This document shows positions 52,536 through 63,942 of a stretch of 64,000 nucleotides of DNA, one piece after another (positions within the stretch are counted from its first letter, which is position 1; each line of letters begins with the position of its first letter). The stretch lies in contig CM082577.2 in assembly GCA_040954595.2 (NCBI GenBank), positions 20,522,001-20,586,000 on the forward strand, read 5' to 3'. This stretch comes from Balanoglossus misakiensis (lineage: Eukaryota; Hemichordata). The notes below the pieces were generated by a model, which did no database searches, was not told the origin of the DNA, and saw nothing but the letters and a program-made list of their open reading frames with translations. Made by a program: the position numbers and the translations under genes.

Positions 52536-52655
52536 GCCTACGGCCATACCACGTAGAATAAGCCGGTTCTCCTCTGATCACCGAAGCAAACCTGCGTTGG
52601 GCGTAGTTAGTACTTGGATGGGAGACCGCCTGGGAATACTACGTGCTGTAGGCTT
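52536..52655 (+). rRNA. 5S rRNA gene, right unit 21
   Basis: G37C. The spacer carries the marker CCATGAAAGAG shared with units 42 and 45. Confidence 0.93.
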
Positions 52656-52913
52656 CATTTTTTTTCCAACTTTTCCATGAAAGAGTAGCCTGATGGATAA
52701 CATTTTTGTCGCAAGTGTCCGTTTCTTCCTTTTCTGAAAGTGCCTGAATTCTAAAAACACTTTTTGCAGAACAAAACAAACCATATTTTTTTATCCCACT
52801 TGCCTTATAAGCTATGGAAGGTCGATAGGTTACCCACAAAATTAACCAAGTCGGGCTATGTGTTCAATGGTGTAGGATTCAGGTTTATAGTAGGAGAAAT
52901 TCAACCATCTTTC

Positions 52914-53033
52914 GCCTACGGCCATACCACGTAGAATAAGCCGGTTCTCGTCTGATCACCGAAGCAAACCTGCGTTGGGCGTAGTTAGTACTTGGATGGG
53001 AGACCGCCTGGGAATACTACGTGCTGTAGGCTT
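52914..53033 (+). rRNA. 5S rRNA gene, right unit 22
   Basis: Complete consensus copy. Confidence 0.94.
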
Positions 53034-53289
53034 CATTTTTTTCCCCAACTTTTCCATTAAAGAGTAGCCTGATGGATAACATTTTTGTCGCAAGTGTCCG
53101 TTTCTTTCTTGTCTGAAAGTGCCTGAATTCTAAAACCACTTTTTGCAGAACAAAACAAACCATATTTTTAATCCCACTTGCTTTATAAGCTATGGAAGGT
53201 CGATCGGTTACCCACAAAAATTAGCCAAGTCGGGCTATGTGTTCAATGGTGTAGGATTCAGGTTTATAGGAGAAATTCAACCATCATTC

Positions 53290-53409
53290 GCCTACGGTCA
53301 TACCACGTAGAATAAGCCGGTTCTCGTCTGATCACCGAAGCAAACCTGCGTTGGGCGTAGTTAGTACTTGGATGGGAGACCGCCTGGGAATACTACATGC
53401 TGTAGGCTT
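53290..53409 (+). rRNA. 5S rRNA gene, right unit 23
   Basis: C9T and G108A, with the GTA-deleted TATA-like element. Confidence 0.9.
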
Positions 53410-53666
53410 CATTCTTTTCCAACTTTTCCATTAAAGAGTAGCCTGATGGATAATATTTTCGTCGCAAGTGTCCGTTTCTTTCTTTTCTGAAAGTGCCTGA
53501 ATTCTAAAACCACTTTTTGCAGAACAAAACAAACCATATTTTTTATCCCACTTGCTTTATAAGCTATGGAAGGTCGATCGGTTACCCACAAAAATTAGCC
53601 AAGTCGGACTATGTGTTCAATGGTGTAGGATTCAGGTTTATAGTAGGAGAAATTCAACCATCATTC

Positions 53667-53786
53667 GCCTACGGTCATACCACGTAGAATAAGCCGGTTC
53701 TCGTCTGATCACCGAAGCAAACCTGCGTTGGGCGTAGTTAGTACTTGGATGGGAGACCGCCTGGGAATACTACGTGCTGTAGGCTT
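53667..53786 (+). rRNA. 5S rRNA gene, right unit 24
   Basis: C9T only. Confidence 0.92.
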
Positions 53787-54043
53787 CATTTTTTTCCAAC
53801 TTTTCCATTAAAGAGTAGCCTGATGGATAATATTTTCGTCGCAAGTGTCCGTTTCTTTCTTTTCTGAAAGTGCCTGAATTCTAAAACCACTTTTTGCAGA
53901 ACAAAACAAACCATATTTTTTATCCCACTTGCTTTATAAGCTATGGAAGGTCGATCGGTTACCCACAAAAATAAGCCAAGTCGGACTATGTGTTCAATGG
54001 TGTAGGATTCAGGTTTATAGTAGGAGAAATTCAACCATCATTC

Positions 54044-54163
54044 GCCTACGGCCATACTACGTAGAATAAGCCGGTTCTCGTCTGATCACCGAAGCAAACC
54101 TGCGTTGGGCGTAGTTAGTACTTGGATGGGAGACCGCCTGGGAATACTACGTGCTGTAGGCTT
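54044..54163 (+). rRNA. 5S rRNA gene, right unit 25
   Basis: C15T (CCATACTACG). Confidence 0.91.
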
Positions 54164-54420
54164 CATTTTTTTCCAACTTTTCCATTAAAGAGTAGCCTGA
54201 TGGATAATATTTTCGTCGCAAGTGTCCGTTTCTTTCTTTTCTGAAAGTGCCTGAATTCTAAAACCACTTTTTGCAGAAAAAAACAAACCATATTCTTTAT
54301 CCCAATTGCTTTATAAGCTATGGAAGGTCGATCGGTTACCCACAAAAATTAGCCAAGTCGGGCTATGTGTTCAATGGTGTAGGATTCAGGTTTATAGTAG
54401 GAGAAATTCAACCATCTTTC

Positions 54421-54533
54421 GCCTACGGCCATACCACGTAGAATAAGCCGGTTCTCGTCTGATCACCGAAGCAAACCTGCGTTGGGCGTAGTTAGTACTT
54501 GGATGGGAGACCGCCTGGGAATACTACGTGCTT
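54421..54533 (+). pseudogene. 5S rRNA 113-nt variant, right unit 26
   Basis: Seven-base 3' deletion. 3' flank GCTTTATTTTT. Confidence 0.85.
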
Positions 54534-54789
54534 TATTTTTTTCCAACTGTTCCATTAAAGAGTAGCCTGATGGATAATATTTTCGTCGCAAGTGTCCGTT
54601 TCTTTCTTTTCTGAAAGTGCCTGAATTCTAAAACCACTTTTTGCAGAACAAAACAAACCATATTTTTTATCCCACTTGCTTTATAAGCTATGGAAGGTCG
54701 ATCGGTTACCCACAAAATTAGCCAAGTCGGGCTATGTGTTCAATGGTGTAGGATTCAGGTTTATAGTAGGAGAAATTCAACCATCTTTC

Positions 54790-54909
54790 GCCTACGGCCA
54801 TACCACGTAGAATAAGCCGGTTCTCGTCTGATCACCGAAGCAAACCTGCGTTGGGCGTAGTTAGTACTTGGATGGGAGACCGCCTGGGAATACTACGTGC
54901 TGTAGGCTT
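54790..54909 (+). rRNA. 5S rRNA gene, right unit 27
   Basis: Complete consensus copy. Confidence 0.94.
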
Positions 54910-55166
54910 CATTTTTTTCCCAACTTTTCCATTAAAGAGTAGCCTGATGGATAACATTTTTGTCGCAAGTGTCCGTTTCTTCCTTTTCTGAAAGTGCCTG
55001 AATTCTAAAACCACTTTTTGCAGAACAAAGCAACCATATTTTTTGATCCCACTTGCCTTATAAGCTATGGAAGGTCGATCGGTTACCCACAAAATTTGCC
55101 AAGTCGGGCTATGTGTTCAATGGTGTAGGATTCAGGTTTATAGTAGGAGAACTTCAACCATCTTTC

Positions 55167-55286
55167 GCCTACGGCCATACCACGTAGAATAAGCCGGTTC
55201 TCGTCTGATCACCGAAGCAAACCTGCGTTGGGCGTAGTTAGTACTTGGATGGGAGACCACCTGGGAATACTACGTGCTGTAGGCTT
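55167..55286 (+). rRNA. 5S rRNA gene, right unit 28
   Basis: G93A (GACCACC), within the C-box region. The upstream flank has GAACTTC in place of GAAATTC. Confidence 0.9.
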
Positions 55287-55544
55287 CATTTTTTTTCCAA
55301 CTTTTCCATTAAAGAGTAGCCTGATGGATAACATTTTTGTCGCAAGTGTCCGTTTCTTCCTTTTCTGAAAGTGCCTGAATTCTAAAAACACTTTTTGCAG
55401 AACAAAACAAACCATATTTTTTTATCCCACTTGCCTTATAAGCTATGGAAGGTCGATCGGTTACCCACAAAATTAACCAAGTCGGGCTATGTGTTCAATG
55501 GTGTAGGATTCAGGTTTATAGTAGGAGAAATTCAACCATCTTTC

Positions 55545-55664
55545 GCCTACGGCCATACCACGTAGAATAAGCCGGTTCTCGTCTGATCACCGAAGCAAAC
55601 CTGCGTTGGGCGTAGTTAGTACTTGGATGGGAGACCGCCTGGGAATACTACGTGCTGTAGGCTT
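55545..55664 (+). rRNA. 5S rRNA gene, right unit 29
   Basis: Complete consensus copy. Confidence 0.94.
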
Positions 55665-55921
55665 CATTTTTTTCCAACTTTTCCATTAAAGAGTAGCCTG
55701 ATGGATAATATTTTCGTCGCAAGTGTCCGTTTCTTTCTTTTCTGAAAGTGCCTGAATTCTAAAACCACTTTTTGCAGAACAAAACAAACCATATTTTTTA
55801 TCCCACTTGCTTTATAAGCTATGGAAGGTCGATCGGTTACCCACAAAAATAAGCCAAGTCGGACTATGTGTTCAATGGTGTAGGATTCAGGTTTATAGTA
55901 GGAGAAATTCAACCATCATTC

Positions 55922-56041
55922 GCCTACGGCCATACCACATAGAATAAGCCGGTTCTCGTCTGATCACCGAAGCAAACCTGCGTTGGGCGTAGTTAGTACT
56001 TGGATGGGAGACCGCCTGGGAATACTACGTGCTGTAGGCTT
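55922..56041 (+). rRNA. 5S rRNA gene, right unit 30
   Basis: G18A. Confidence 0.91.
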
Positions 56042-56300
56042 CATTTTTTTCCCAAACTTTTCCATTAAAGAGTAGCCTGATGGATAACATTTTTGTCGCA
56101 AGTGTCCGTTTCTTTCTTGTCTGAAAGTGCCTGAATTCTAAAACCACTTTTTGCAGAACAAAACAAACCATATTTTTAATCCCACTTGCTTTATAAGCTA
56201 TGGAAGGTCGATCGGTTACCCACAAAAATAAGCCAAGTCGGGCTATGTGTTCAATGGTGTAGGATTCAGGTTTATAGTAGGAGAAATTCAACCATCATTC

Positions 56301-56420
56301 GCCTACGGTCATACCACGTAGAATAAGCCGGTTCTCGTCTGATCACCGAAGCAAACCTGCGTTGGGCGTAGTTAGTACTTGGATGGGAGACCGCCTGGGA
56401 ATACTACGTGCTGTAGGCTT
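56301..56420 (+). rRNA. 5S rRNA gene, right unit 31
   Basis: C9T. The spacer has CCAATTTTTCC, shared only with unit 36, marking the five-unit duplication. Confidence 0.92.
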
Positions 56421-56680
56421 CATTTTTTTTTCCAATTTTTCCATTAAAGAGTAGCCTGATGGATAACATTTTTGTCGCAAGTGTCCGTTTCTTCCTTTTC
56501 TGAAAGTGCCTGAATTCTAAAAACACTTTTTGCAGAACAAAACAAACCATATTTTTTTTATCCCACTTGCCTTATAAGCTATGGAAGGTCGATCGGTTAC
56601 CCACAAAATTAACCAAGTCGGGCTATGTGTTCAATGGTGTAGGATTCAGGTTTATAGTAGGAGAAATTCAACCATCTTTC

Positions 56681-56793
56681 GCCTACGGCCATACCACGTA
56701 GAATAAGCCGGTTCTCGTCTGATCACCGAAGCAAACCTGCGTTGGGCGTAGTTAGTACTTGGATGGGAGACCGCCTGGGAATACTACGTGCTT
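56681..56793 (+). pseudogene. 5S rRNA 113-nt variant, right unit 32
   Basis: Seven-base 3' deletion. Second unit of the five-unit block. Confidence 0.85.
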
Positions 56794-57051
56794 CATTTTT
56801 TTCCAACTTTTCCATTAAAGAGTATCCTGGTGGATAATATTTTCGTCGCAAGTGTCCGTTTCTTTCTTTTCTGAAAGTGCCTGAATTCTAAAACCACTTT
56901 TTGCAGAACAAAACAAACCATATTTTTTTATCCCACTTGCCTTATAAGCTATGGAAGGTCGATCGGTTACCCATAAAAATTAGCCAAGTCGGGCTATGTG
57001 TTCAATGGTGTAGGATTCAGGTTTATAGTAGGAGAAATTCAACCATCTTTC

Positions 57052-57171
57052 GCCTACGGCCATACCACGTAGAATAAGCCGGTTCTCCTCTGATCACCGA
57101 AGCAAACCTGCGTTGGGCGTAGTTAGTACTTGGATGGGAGACCGCCTGGGAATACTACGTGCTGTAGGCTT
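57052..57171 (+). rRNA. 5S rRNA gene, right unit 33
   Basis: G37C. Confidence 0.93.
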
Positions 57172-57428
57172 CATTTTTTTCCAACTTTTCCATTAAAGAG
57201 TAGCCTGATGGATAACATTTTTGTCGCAAGTGTCCGTTTCTTCCTTTTCTGAAAGTGCCTGAATTCTAAAAACACTTTTTGCAGAACAAAACAAACCATA
57301 TTTTTTTATCCCACTTGCCTTATAAGCTATGGAAGGTCGATAGGTTACCCACAAAATTAACCAAGTCGGGCTATGTGTTCAATGGTGTAGGATTCAGGTT
57401 TATAGTAGGAGAAATTCAACCATCATTC

Positions 57429-57548
57429 GCCTACGGCCATACTACGTAGAATAAGCCGGTTCTCGTCTGATCACCGAAGCAAACCTGCGTTGGGCGTAGT
57501 TAGTACTTGGATGGGAGACCGCCTGGGAATACTACATGCTGTAGGCTT
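57429..57548 (+). rRNA. 5S rRNA gene, right unit 34
   Basis: C15T and G108A. Confidence 0.9.
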
Positions 57549-57805
57549 CATTTTTTTCCAACTTTTCCATTAAAGAGTAGCCTGATGGATAATATTTTCG
57601 TCGCAAGTGTCCGTTTCTTCCTTTTCTGAAAGTGCCTGAATTCTAAAAACACTTTTTGCAGAACAAAACAAACCATATTTTTTTATCCCACTTGCCTTAT
57701 AAGCTATGGAAGGTCGATCGGTTACCCACAAAATTAACCAAGTCGGGCTATGTGTTCAATGGTGTAGGATTCAGGTTTATAGTAGGAGAAATTCAACCAT
57801 CTTTC

Positions 57806-57918
57806 GCCTACGGCCATACCACGTAGAATAAGCCGGTTCTCGTCTGATCACCGAAGCAAACCTGCGTTGGGCGTAGTTAGTACTTGGATGGGAGACCGCC
57901 TGGGAATACTACGTGCTT
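57806..57918 (+). pseudogene. 5S rRNA 113-nt variant, right unit 35
   Basis: Seven-base 3' deletion. The spacer has TTTCTAACTTTTCC, shared with unit 40. Confidence 0.85.
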
Positions 57919-58175
57919 CATTTTTTTCTAACTTTTCCATTAAAGAGTAGCCTGGTGGATAATATTTTCGTCGCAAGTGTCCGTTTCTTTCTTGTCTGAA
58001 AGTGCCTGAATTCTAAAACCACTTTTTGCAGAACAAAACAAACCATATTTTTAATCCCACTTGCTTTATAAGCTATGGAAGGTCGATCGGTTACCCACAA
58101 AAATAAGCCAAGTCGGGCTATGTGTTCAATGGTGTAGGATTCAGGTTTATAGTAGGAGAAATTCAACCATCATTC

Positions 58176-58295
58176 GCCTACGGTCATACCACGTAGAATA
58201 AGCCGGTTCTCGTCTGATCACCGAAGCAAACCTGCGTTGGGCGTAGTTAGTACTTGGATGGGAGACCGCCTGGGAATACTACGTGCTGTAGGCTT
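58176..58295 (+). rRNA. 5S rRNA gene, right unit 36
   Basis: C9T. 3' flank TTAATTTT. Counterpart of unit 31. Confidence 0.92.
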
Positions 58296-58555
58296 AATTT
58301 TTTTTTCCAATTTTTCCATTAAAGAGTAGCCTGATGGATAACATTTTTGTCGCAAGTGTCCGTTTCTTCCTTTTCTGAAAGTGCCTGAATTCTAAAAACA
58401 CTTTTTGCAGAACAAAACAAACCATATTTTTTTTATCCCACTTGCCTTATAAGCTATGGAAGGTCGATCGGTTACCCACAAAATTAACCAAGTCGGGCTA
58501 TGTGTTCAATGGTGTAGGATTCAGGTTTATAGTAGGAGAAATTCAACCATCTTTC

Positions 58556-58668
58556 GCCTACGGCCATACCACGTAGAATAAGCCGGTTCTCGTCTGATCA
58601 CCGAAGCAAACCTGCGTTGGGCGTAGTTAGTACTTGGATGGGAGACCGCCTGGGAATACTACGTGCTT
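58556..58668 (+). pseudogene. 5S rRNA 113-nt variant, right unit 37
   Basis: Seven-base 3' deletion. Counterpart of unit 32. Confidence 0.85.
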
Positions 58669-58926
58669 CATTTTTTTCCAACTTTTCCATTAAAGAGTAT
58701 CCTGGTGGATAATATTTTCGTCGCAAGTGTCCGTTTCTTTCTTTTCTGAAAGTGCCTGAATTCTAAAACCACTTTTTGCAGAACAAAACAAACCATATTT
58801 TTTTATCCCACTTGCCTTATAAGCTATGGAAGGTCGATCGGTTACCCACAAAAATTAGCCAAGTCGGGCTATGTGTTCAATGGTGTAGGATTCAGGTTTA
58901 TAGTAGGAGAAATTCAACCATCTTTC

Positions 58927-59046
58927 GCCTACGGCCATACCACGTAGAATAAGCCGGTTCTCCTCTGATCACCGAAGCAAACCTGCGTTGGGCGTAGTTA
59001 GTACTTGGATGGGAGACCGCCTGGGAATACTACGTGCTGTAGGCTT
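58927..59046 (+). rRNA. 5S rRNA gene, right unit 38
   Basis: G37C. Counterpart of unit 33. Confidence 0.93.
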
Positions 59047-59303
59047 CATTTTTTTCCAACTTTTCCATTAAAGAGTAGCCTGATGGATAACATTTTTGTC
59101 GCAAGTGTCCGTTTCTTCCTTTTCTGAAAGTGCCTGAATTCTAAAAACACTTTTTGCAGAACAAAACAAACCATATTTTTTTATCCCACTTGCCTTATAA
59201 GCTATGGAAGGTCGATAGGTTACCCACAAAATTAACCAAGTCGGGCTATGTGTTCAATGGTGTAGGATTCAGGTTTATAGTAGGAGAAATTCAACCATCA
59301 TTC

Positions 59304-59423
59304 GCCTACGGCCATACTACGTAGAATAAGCCGGTTCTCGTCTGATCACCGAAGCAAACCTGCGTTGGGCGTAGTTAGTACTTGGATGGGAGACCGCCTG
59401 GGAATACTACATGCTGTAGGCTT
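59304..59423 (+). rRNA. 5S rRNA gene, right unit 39
   Basis: C15T and G108A. Counterpart of unit 34. Confidence 0.9.
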
Positions 59424-59680
59424 CATTTTTTTCCAACTTTTCCATTAAAGAGTAGCCTGATGGATAATATTTTCGTCGCAAGTGTCCGTTTCTTCCTTTT
59501 CTGAAAGTGCCTGAATTCTAAAAACACTTTTTGCAGAACAAAACAAACCATATTTTTTTATCCCACTTGCCTTATAAGCTATGGAAGGTCGATCGGTTAC
59601 CCACAAAATTAACCAAGTCGGGCTATGTGTTCAATGGTGTAGGATTCAGGTTTATAGTAGGAGAAATTCAACCATCTTTC

Positions 59681-59793
59681 GCCTACGGCCATACCACGTA
59701 GAATAAGCCGGTTCTCGTCTGATCACCGAAGCAAACCTGCGTTGGGCGTAGTTAGTACTTGGATGGGAGACCGCCTGGGAATACTACGTGCTT
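59681..59793 (+). pseudogene. 5S rRNA 113-nt variant, right unit 40
   Basis: Seven-base 3' deletion. 3' flank GCTTCTTTTTT. Counterpart of unit 35. Confidence 0.85.
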
Positions 59794-60046
59794 CTTTTTT
59801 TTCTAACTTTTCCATTAAAGAGTAGCCTGGTGGATAATATTTTCGTCGCAAGTGTCCGTTTCTTTCTTGTCTGAAAGTGCCTGAATTCTAAAACCACTTT
59901 TTGCAGAACAAAACAAACCATATTTTTAATCCCACTTGCTTTATAAGCTATGGAAGGTCGATCGGTTACCCACAAAATTAACCAAGTCGGGCTATGTGTT
60001 CAATGGTGTAGGATTCAGGTTTATAGGAGAAATTCAACCATCATTC

Positions 60047-60166
60047 GCCTACGGTCATACCACGTAGAATAAGCCGGTTCTCGTCTGATCACCGAAGCAA
60101 ACCTGCGTTGGGCGTAGTTAGTACTTGGATGGGAGACCGCCTGGGAATACTACATGCTGTAGGCTT
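60047..60166 (+). rRNA. 5S rRNA gene, right unit 41
   Basis: C9T and G108A, with the GTA-deleted TATA-like element. Confidence 0.9.
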
Positions 60167-60424
60167 CATTTTTTTCCAACTTTTCCATTAAAGAGTTGCC
60201 TGATGGATAATATTTTCGTCGCAAGTGTCCGTTTCTTTCTTTTCTGAAAGTGCCTGAATTCTAAAACCACTTTTTGCAGAACAAAACAAACCATATTTTT
60301 TTATCCCACTTGCCTTATAAGCTATGGAAGGTCGATCGGTTACCCACAAAAATTAGCCAAGTCGGGCTATGTGTTCAATGGTGTAGGATTCAGGTTTATA
60401 GTAGGAGAAATTCAACCATCTTTC

Positions 60425-60544
60425 GCCTACGGCCATACCACGTAGAATAAGCCGGTTCTCCTCTGATCACCGAAGCAAACCTGCGTTGGGCGTAGTTAGT
60501 ACTTGGATGGGAGACCGCCTGGGAATACTACGTGCTGTAGGCTT
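60425..60544 (+). rRNA. 5S rRNA gene, right unit 42
   Basis: G37C, spacer marker CCATGAAAGAG. Confidence 0.93.
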
Positions 60545-60802
60545 CATTTTTTTTCCAACTTTTCCATGAAAGAGTAGCCTGATGGATAACATTTTTGTCG
60601 CAAGTGTCCGTTTCTTCCTTTTCTGAAAGTGCCTGAATTCTAAAAACACTTTTTGCAGAACAAAACAAACCATATTTTTTTATCCCACTTGCCTTATAAG
60701 CTATGGAAGGTCGATAGGTTACCCACAAAATTAACCAAGTCGGGCTATGTGTTCAATGGTGTAGGATTCAGGTTTATAGTAGGAGAAATTCAACCATCTT
60801 TC

Positions 60803-60922
60803 GCCTACGGCCATACCACGTAGAATAAGCCGGTTCTCGTCTGATCACCGAAGCAAACCTGCGTTGGGCGTAGTTAGTACTTGGATGGGAGACCGCCTGG
60901 GAATACTACGTGCTGTAGGCTT
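60803..60922 (+). rRNA. 5S rRNA gene, right unit 43
   Basis: Consensus, followed by TTTTTTCCCCAAAC. Confidence 0.94.
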
Positions 60923-61178
60923 CATTTTTTCCCCAAACTTTTCCATTAAAGAGTAGCCTGATGGATAATATTTTCGTCGCAAGTGTCCGTTTCTTTCTTG
61001 TCTGAAAGTGCCTGAATTCTAAAACCACTTTTTGCAGAACAAAACAAACCATATTTTTAATCCCACTTGCTTTATAAGCTATGGAAGGTCGATCGGTTAC
61101 CCACAAAAATTAGCCAAGTCGGGCTATGTGTTCAATGGTGTAGGATTCAGGTTTATAGGAGAAATTCAACCATCATTC

Positions 61179-61298
61179 GCCTACGGTCATACCACGTAGA
61201 ATAAGCCGGTTCTCGTCTGATCACCGAAGCAAACCTGCGTTGGGCGTAGTTAGTACTTGGATGGGAGACCGCCTGGGAATACTACATGCTGTAGGCTT
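61179..61298 (+). rRNA. 5S rRNA gene, right unit 44
   Basis: C9T and G108A, with the GTA-deleted TATA-like element. Confidence 0.9.
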
Positions 61299-61557
61299 CA
61301 TTTTTTTTCCAACTTTTCCATTAAAGAGTTGCCTGATGGATAATATTTTCGTCACAAGTGTCCGTTTCTTTCTTTTCTGAAAGTGCCTGAATTCTAAAAC
61401 CACTTTTTGCAGAACAAAACAAACCATATTTTTTTATCCCACTTGCCTTATAAGCTATGGAAGGTCGATCGGTTACCCACAAAAATTAGCCAAGTCGGGC
61501 TATGTGTTCAATGGTGTAGGATTCAGGTTTATAGTAGGAGAAATTCAACCATCTTTC

Positions 61558-61677
61558 GCCTACGGCCATACCACGTAGAATAAGCCGGTTCTCCTCTGAT
61601 CACCGAAGCAAACCTGCGTTGGGCGTAGTTAGTACTTGGATGGGAGACCGCCTGGGAATACTACGTGCTGTAGGCTT
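61558..61677 (+). rRNA. 5S rRNA gene, right unit 45
   Basis: G37C, spacer marker CCATGAAAGAG. Confidence 0.93.
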
Positions 61678-61936
61678 CATTTTTTTTCCAACTTTTCCAT
61701 GAAAGAGTAGCCTGATGGATAACATTTTTGTCGCAAGTGTCCGTTTCTTCCTTTTCTGAAAGTGCCTGAATTCTAAAAACACTTTTTGCAGAACAAAACA
61801 AACCATATTTTTTTATCCCACTTGCCTTATAAGCTATGGAAGGTCGATAGGTTACCCACAAAAATTAACCAAGTCGGGCTATGTGTTCAATGGTGTAGGA
61901 TTCAGGTTTATAGTAGGAGAAATTCAACCATCTTTC

Positions 61937-62056
61937 GCCTACGGCCATACCACGTAGAATAAGCCGGTTCTCGTCTGATCACCGAAGCAAACCTGCGTTG
62001 GGCGTAGTTAGTACTTGGATGGGAGACCGCCTGGGAATACTACGTGCTGTAGGCTT
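61937..62056 (+). rRNA. 5S rRNA gene, right unit 46
   Basis: Complete consensus copy. Confidence 0.94.
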
Positions 62057-62315
62057 CATTTTTTTCCCAAACTTTTCCATTAAAGAGTAGCCTGATGGAT
62101 AACATTTTTGTCGCAAGTGTCCGTTTCTTTCTTGTCTGAAAGTGCCTGAATTCTAAAACCACTTTTTGCAGAACAAAACAAACCATATTTTTAATCCCAC
62201 TTGCTTTATAAGCTATGGAAGGTCGATCGGTTACCCACAAAAATTAGCCAAGTCGGGCTATGTGTTCAATGGTGTAGGATTCAGGTTTATAGTAGGAGAA
62301 ATTCAACCATCTTTC

Positions 62316-62435
62316 GCCTACGGCCATACCACGTAGAATAAGCCGGTTCTCGTCTGATCACCGAAGCAAACCTGCGTTGGGCGTAGTTAGTACTTGGATG
62401 GGAGACCGCCTGGGAATACTACATGCTGTAGGCTT
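62316..62435 (+). rRNA. 5S rRNA gene, right unit 47
   Basis: G108A without C9T. Confidence 0.91.
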
Positions 62436-62692
62436 CATTTTTTTCCAACTTTTCCATTAAAGAGTAGCCTGATGGATAATATTTTCGTCGCAAGTGTCCG
62501 TTTCTTTCTTGTCTGAAAGTGCCTGAATTCTAAAACCACTTTTTGCAGAACAAAACAAACCATATTTTTTATCCCACTTGCTTTATAAGCTATGGAAGGT
62601 CGATCGGTTACCCACAAAAATTAGCCAAGTCGGACTATGTGTTCAATGGTGTAGGATTCAGGTTTATAGTAGGAGAAATTCAACCATCATTC

Positions 62693-62812
62693 GCCTACGG
62701 TCATACCACGTAGAATAAGCCGGTTCTCGTCTGATCACCGAAGCAAACCTGCGTTGGGCGTAGTTAGTACTTGGATGGGAGACCGCCTGGGAATACTACG
62801 TGCTGTAGGCTT
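62693..62812 (+). rRNA. 5S rRNA gene, right unit 48
   Basis: C9T only. Confidence 0.92.
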
Positions 62813-63068
62813 CATTTTTTTCCAACTTTTCCATTAAAGAGTAGCCTGATGGATAATATTTTCGTCGCAAGTGTCCGTTTCTTTCTTTTCTGAAAGTGCC
62901 TGAATTCTAAAACCACTTTTTGCAGAACAAAACAAACCATATTTTTTATCCCACTTGCTTTATAAGCTATGGAAGGTCGATCGGTTACCCACAAAATTAG
63001 CCAAGTCGGGCTATGTGTTCAATGGTGTAGGATTCAGGTTTATAGTAGGAGAAATTCAACCATCTTTC

Positions 63069-63188
63069 GCCTACGGCCATACCACGTAGAATAAGCCGGT
63101 TCTCGTCTGATCACCGAAGCAAACCTGCGTTGGGCGTAGTTAGTACTTGGATGGGAGACCGCCTGGGAATACTACGTGCTGTAGGCTT
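63069..63188 (+). rRNA. 5S rRNA gene, right unit 49
   Basis: Complete consensus copy. Confidence 0.94.
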
Positions 63189-63445
63189 CATTTTTTTCCC
63201 AACTTTTCCATTAAAGAGTAGCCTGATGGATAACATTTTTGTCGCAAGTGTCCGTTTCTTCCTTTTCTGAAAGTGCCTGAATTCTAAAACCACTTTTTGC
63301 AGAACAAAGCAACCATATTTTTTGATCCCACTTGCCTTATAAGCTATGGAAGGTCGATCGGTTACCCACAAAATTTGCCAAGTCGGGCTATGTGTTCAAT
63401 GGTGTAGGATTCAGGTTTATAGTAGGAGAAATTCAACCATCTTTC

Positions 63446-63565
63446 GCCTACGGCCATACCACGTAGAATAAGCCGGTTCTCGTCTGATCACCGAAGCAAA
63501 CCTGCGTTGGGCGTAGTTAGTACTTGGATGGGAGACCGCCTGGGAATACTACGTGCTGTAGGCTT
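63446..63565 (+). rRNA. 5S rRNA gene, right unit 50
   Basis: Complete consensus copy. 3' flank CATTTTTTCCCC. Confidence 0.94.
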
Positions 63566-63822
63566 CATTTTTTCCCCAACTTTTCCATTAAAGAGTAGCC
63601 TGATGGATAACATTTTTGTCGCAAGTGTCCGTTTCTTCCTTTTCTGAAAGTGCCTGAATTCTAAAACCACTTTTTGCAGAACAAAGCAACCATATTTTTT
63701 GATCCCACTTGCCTTATAAGCAATGGAAGGTCGATCGGTTACCCACAAAATTAGCCAAGTCGGGCTATGTGTTCAATGGTGTAGGATTCAGGTTTATAGT
63801 AGGAGAAATTCAACCATCTTTC

Positions 63823-63942
63823 GCCTACGGCCATACCACGTAGAATAAGCCGGTTCTCGTCTGATCACCGAAGCAAACCTGCGTTGGGCGTAGTTAGTAC
63901 TTGGATGGGAGACCGCCTGGGAATACTACGTGCTGTAGGCTT
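63823..63942 (+). rRNA. 5S rRNA gene, right unit 51
   Basis: Complete consensus copy. The following spacer runs to the window edge. Confidence 0.94.
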
